The notes under the pieces: generated by a model
Database searches by the model: none
Told to the model about the DNA's origin: nothing
Seen by the model: only the letters and a program-made list of their open reading frames with translations
Assembly: GCA_963775805.1 (NCBI GenBank)
Contig: CAVZKG010000001.1
Span: forward strand, 1,922,001 to 1,986,000
Reading direction: 5' to 3'
From: JAFAMB01 sp963775805
GTDB lineage: Bacteria; Verrucomicrobiota; Verrucomicrobiia; Chthoniobacterales; JAFAMB01
Length of the DNA stretch: 64,000 bases
Translations under genes and position numbers: made by a program
In this document: piece after piece, positions 62,137 to 64,000 of the stretch
Position numbering within the stretch: position 1 is the stretch's first letter
Layout of the letters: each line of letters starts with the position of its first letter

Positions 62137-63024
62137 ATGCAGTCTGTTCCCGAGATCCTAAAGAAGATTCGCAAGCTGGAAATCCGCACCCGGCACTTTG
62201 CCGAGACCGCATTCGCCGGCCAGTATCATAGCGTCTTCAAAGGACGCGGAATGAACTTTGACGAATTTCGCGAGTACGACTTCGGGGACGAAGTCCGATC
62301 GATCGACTGGAACGTCACGGCACGCATGGGCGATCCGTACGTTCGCAAATATATCGAGGAACGTGAACTGACGGTGATGCTGTTAATCGACATCAGCGCA
62401 TCAGGCAGCTACGGAAGCGTAAGCGCCAGCAAAAGAGAATTGGCGGCAGAAGTCGCCTGCGCACTTGCGTTTTGTGCCTCTCACAACGGGGATAAGGTGG
62501 GCCTGATTTTGTTCACCGACAAAGTTGAACTCTACATCGCGCCAACCAAAGGAAGACGGCATATCCTCCGTATTATTCGCGAGATCCTATACTTCGAGCC
62601 GCGCGGTTTGAAAACGGACCTGAAACCTCCGGTTGAATTTCTGAATAACGTGACCACCCGGCGCGCAGTCGTATTTCTTTTGTCCGATTTTCACGCGGAG
62701 AATGTTGAAAGGGCTCTGACTGTCGGCAGCCGGCGGCACGATCTGATCGCGGTTCCCATTGAAGATCGCGGGGAACTTTCGTTACCAAGTGTCGGCTGGA
62801 TCAGGGTTCAGGATCCGGAAACCGGAGCAGTATTCGAAATCGATTCTTCGGACCGGCGCGTAAGGGCTCAGTTCAGTCAGATTGCCGAAAAAGAAAGAAC
62901 CGAACGGGATACTTTGTTCCGAAAGAAAAAGATCGATTCGATTCCGCTGCGCACCGATCAGGATTACTTTCCGATTCTCCGGTCGTTCTTTATCCGACGC
63001 GAAAAACGGCTGAAGCGTAGATGA
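62137..63024 (+). CDS. DUF58 domain protein
   Basis: A 295-residue protein with the DUF58 opening (FAGQYHSVFKGRGMNFDEFREY), SIDWNVTARMGDPYVRKY and the VWA-like MIDAS start LLIDISASGSYG near residue 85. It is the usual partner of MoxR. The stop overlaps the next ATG (ATGA). Confidence 0.9.
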   Translation: MQSVPEILKKIRKLEIRTRHFAETAFAGQYHSVFKGRGMNFDEFREYDFGDEVRSIDWNVTARMGDPYVRKYIEERELTVMLLIDISASGSYGSVSASKRELAAEVACALAFCASHNGDKVGLILFTDKVELYIAPTKGRRHILRIIREILYFEPRGLKTDLKPPVEFLNNVTTRRAVVFLLSDFHAENVERALTVGSRRHDLIAVPIEDRGELSLPSVGWIRVQDPETGAVFEIDSSDRRVRAQFSQIAEKERTERDTLFRKKKIDSIPLRTDQDYFPILRSFFIRREKRLKRR

Positions 63025-63527
63025 CCTGGCTCTTGTTGATACACGTTGCTGCGAGCGCGCCGGACGAGATTGAAGACATTCGTCCGCCGCTTCCGGCACC
63101 TCCGTCGTTGACGATCGTGATCCTTTTGGCCGCTCTGCTGCTGCTTGCAATCATCGCGTATTTCCTCTGGCCGAATGCCAAGGCGATATCTGTGCCTCCC
63201 ATCCCGAAAGAGTTGGCTCGAAAACGCCTGCAAACCGCGAGAGAGAAAATCGCAACTGCCAGCTCCTATGATTTCGGCATTGAAGTTTCGGATATTCTTA
63301 GAAGCTTTATCGAGCAACAGTTCGGAATAAAAGCGGTGCGCCAAACCACTAGCGAGTTCTTGAACGAAGCTTCGCATACTACCCATTTTGACCTCGGCCG
63401 CAGGGAGAGGCTACGCCAGTTTCTTCTTACCTGTGACGCGATCAAATTTGCCCACATCAATATCGGGCCGACGGAGAACGAGACGTTGTACGAACAAGCC
63501 TCCGCCTTTGTAGAGGAGGTCAAGTGA
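63021..63527 (+). CDS. DUF4381-like membrane protein
   Basis: A 168-residue protein with a hydrophobic N-terminus and one strong transmembrane helix (LTIVILLAALLLLAIIAYFLW). The following soluble domain has ILRSFIEQQFGIKAVRQTTSEF and LTCDAIKFAH, as in DUF4381 and Bat-cluster proteins. It overlaps both neighbours by 4 bp, so it belongs to the MoxR-BatA operon. Confidence 0.75.
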   Translation: MTWLLLIHVAASAPDEIEDIRPPLPAPPSLTIVILLAALLLLAIIAYFLWPNAKAISVPPIPKELARKRLQTAREKIATASSYDFGIEVSDILRSFIEQQFGIKAVRQTTSEFLNEASHTTHFDLGRRERLRQFLLTCDAIKFAHINIGPTENETLYEQASAFVEEVK

Positions 63528-64000
63528 ACTCGACCAACTTTCGGTTCGAACAACCCTGGTTTCTGTTATTGGCGCTTATTCCCATTTTGTTCTGGCTGCT
63601 TGGGCGCCGCTTTCAAAAGCCACCTGTCGTTCGATTTGCGGCCGCACGCTTGTTCGAAAAGGCGGCCGACCTCCGACGGTCCTGGAGAAAAGTGGTTGAA
63701 AATTCTCTGTACTACTTGGGTTGCGCCGCGCTGATTGTCGCTTTTGCTCGTCCTCAGCTGGGCCAGGCGACAAACCAGGTTCGAGCGGATGGGATCGACA
63801 TCATGATCCTGCTGGATGTTTCTTTGTCGATGTTATCGGAAGACTATGAGATTGGCTCTCAACGCGCCAGCCGACTCGAAGTGGTGAAACAGGTCACCGA
63901 GAAGTTCATTGAAGGACGGACGAACGATCGAATCGGTCTGATTATATTTTCCGGTCGAGCCTACGTTGTCAGTCCTCTAACACTCGATCATTCCTGGTTG
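63524..64000 (+). CDS. BatA-type VWA protein (3' end outside window)
   Basis: Starts with GTG overlapping the preceding stop and runs off the right edge. About 159 residues are seen: an N-terminal helix (PWFLLLALIPILFWLLGRRF), a second helix near residue 65 and the MIDAS motif ILLDVSLSMLS of a von Willebrand A domain near residue 90. Fits the Aerotolerance (BatA) proteins encoded with MoxR. The C-terminus is missing, so the length cannot be judged. Confidence 0.85.
   Translation, partial: MNSTNFRFEQPWFLLLALIPILFWLLGRRFQKPPVVRFAAARLFEKAADLRRSWRKVVENSLYYLGCAALIVAFARPQLGQATNQVRADGIDIMILLDVSLSMLSEDYEIGSQRASRLEVVKQVTEKFIEGRTNDRIGLIIFSGRAYVVSPLTLDHSWL

Overview
The window reads as chromosomal DNA of an uncultured or free-living Verrucomicrobiota bacterium, most likely from the Chthoniobacterales side. 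This is inferred from protein style and gene order (rpmE-prfA-prmC-murA, nusA-infB-rbfA-nrnA-truB-ribF, GuaB3, split ovothiol-type methyltransferase, MglA with Exb/Tol genes, short gaps and many 1-8 bp overlaps) and was not tested by any search. The cell is Gram-negative in type: lipoprotein signals, a TolC channel, ExbB/ExbD/TonB-like genes, MurA, L,D-transpeptidase and D,D-carboxypeptidase are all present.

Layout. 1-4.1 kb: a sugar or sugar-acid catabolic group (DenD-like dehydrogenase facing an aldolase-PfkB kinase-ROK repressor operon) and a tiny lipoprotein. 5-11.7 kb: a translation and transcription operon, nusA-infB-rbfA-nrnA-truB-ribF. 12.5-15 kb: tRNA-Val(TAC), then amtB and a PII gene behind a strong sigma-54 promoter match; rpoN itself is at 32-33.5 kb. 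15-22 kb: fused siroheme-decarboxylase-like protein, gatB, aroC-cvpA, then an M29-like metallopeptidase and a standalone OvoA-C-type methyltransferase. 22-31 kb: envelope proteins (M23, L,D-transpeptidase, D,D-carboxypeptidase), a CbiX chelatase with an Fe-S partner, an amidohydrolase, and a TetR gene beside a decayed O-methyltransferase whose promoter carries a palindromic operator. 31-31.6 kb: two decayed genes (SDR and SRPBCC). 34.4-38.6 kb: a roadblock repeat protein, an MglA GTPase and an ExbB-ExbD-TonB-like-zinc ribbon group. 38.6-43.8 kb: GuaB3, FabF, a DMT transporter, a quinone-oxidoreductase-like enzyme and a membrane protein.

44-47.8 kb is the accessory part: a Y1 REP-associated transposase with degenerate REP-like hairpins, a frameshifted small membrane gene, a 39-bp tandem repeat and a dispersed repeat on both sides. 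47.8-51.3 kb is the murA-prmC-prfA-rpmE group. A divergent acyl-CoA-ligase-like gene follows. Then comes a tightly packed six-gene minus-strand run, marR-tolC-pgeF-methyltransferase-CBM-antiporter. The window ends with icd, an AI-2E family permease and the start of a MoxR-DUF58-BatA cluster that continues past the edge.

The most unusual points are the roadblock/MglA/ExbBD neighbourhood, the ovothiol-type methyltransferase without its sulfoxide synthase, the tetrapyrrole genes, and the repeat-rich transposase island. I saw no CRISPR array, rRNA, prophage or obvious defence system.
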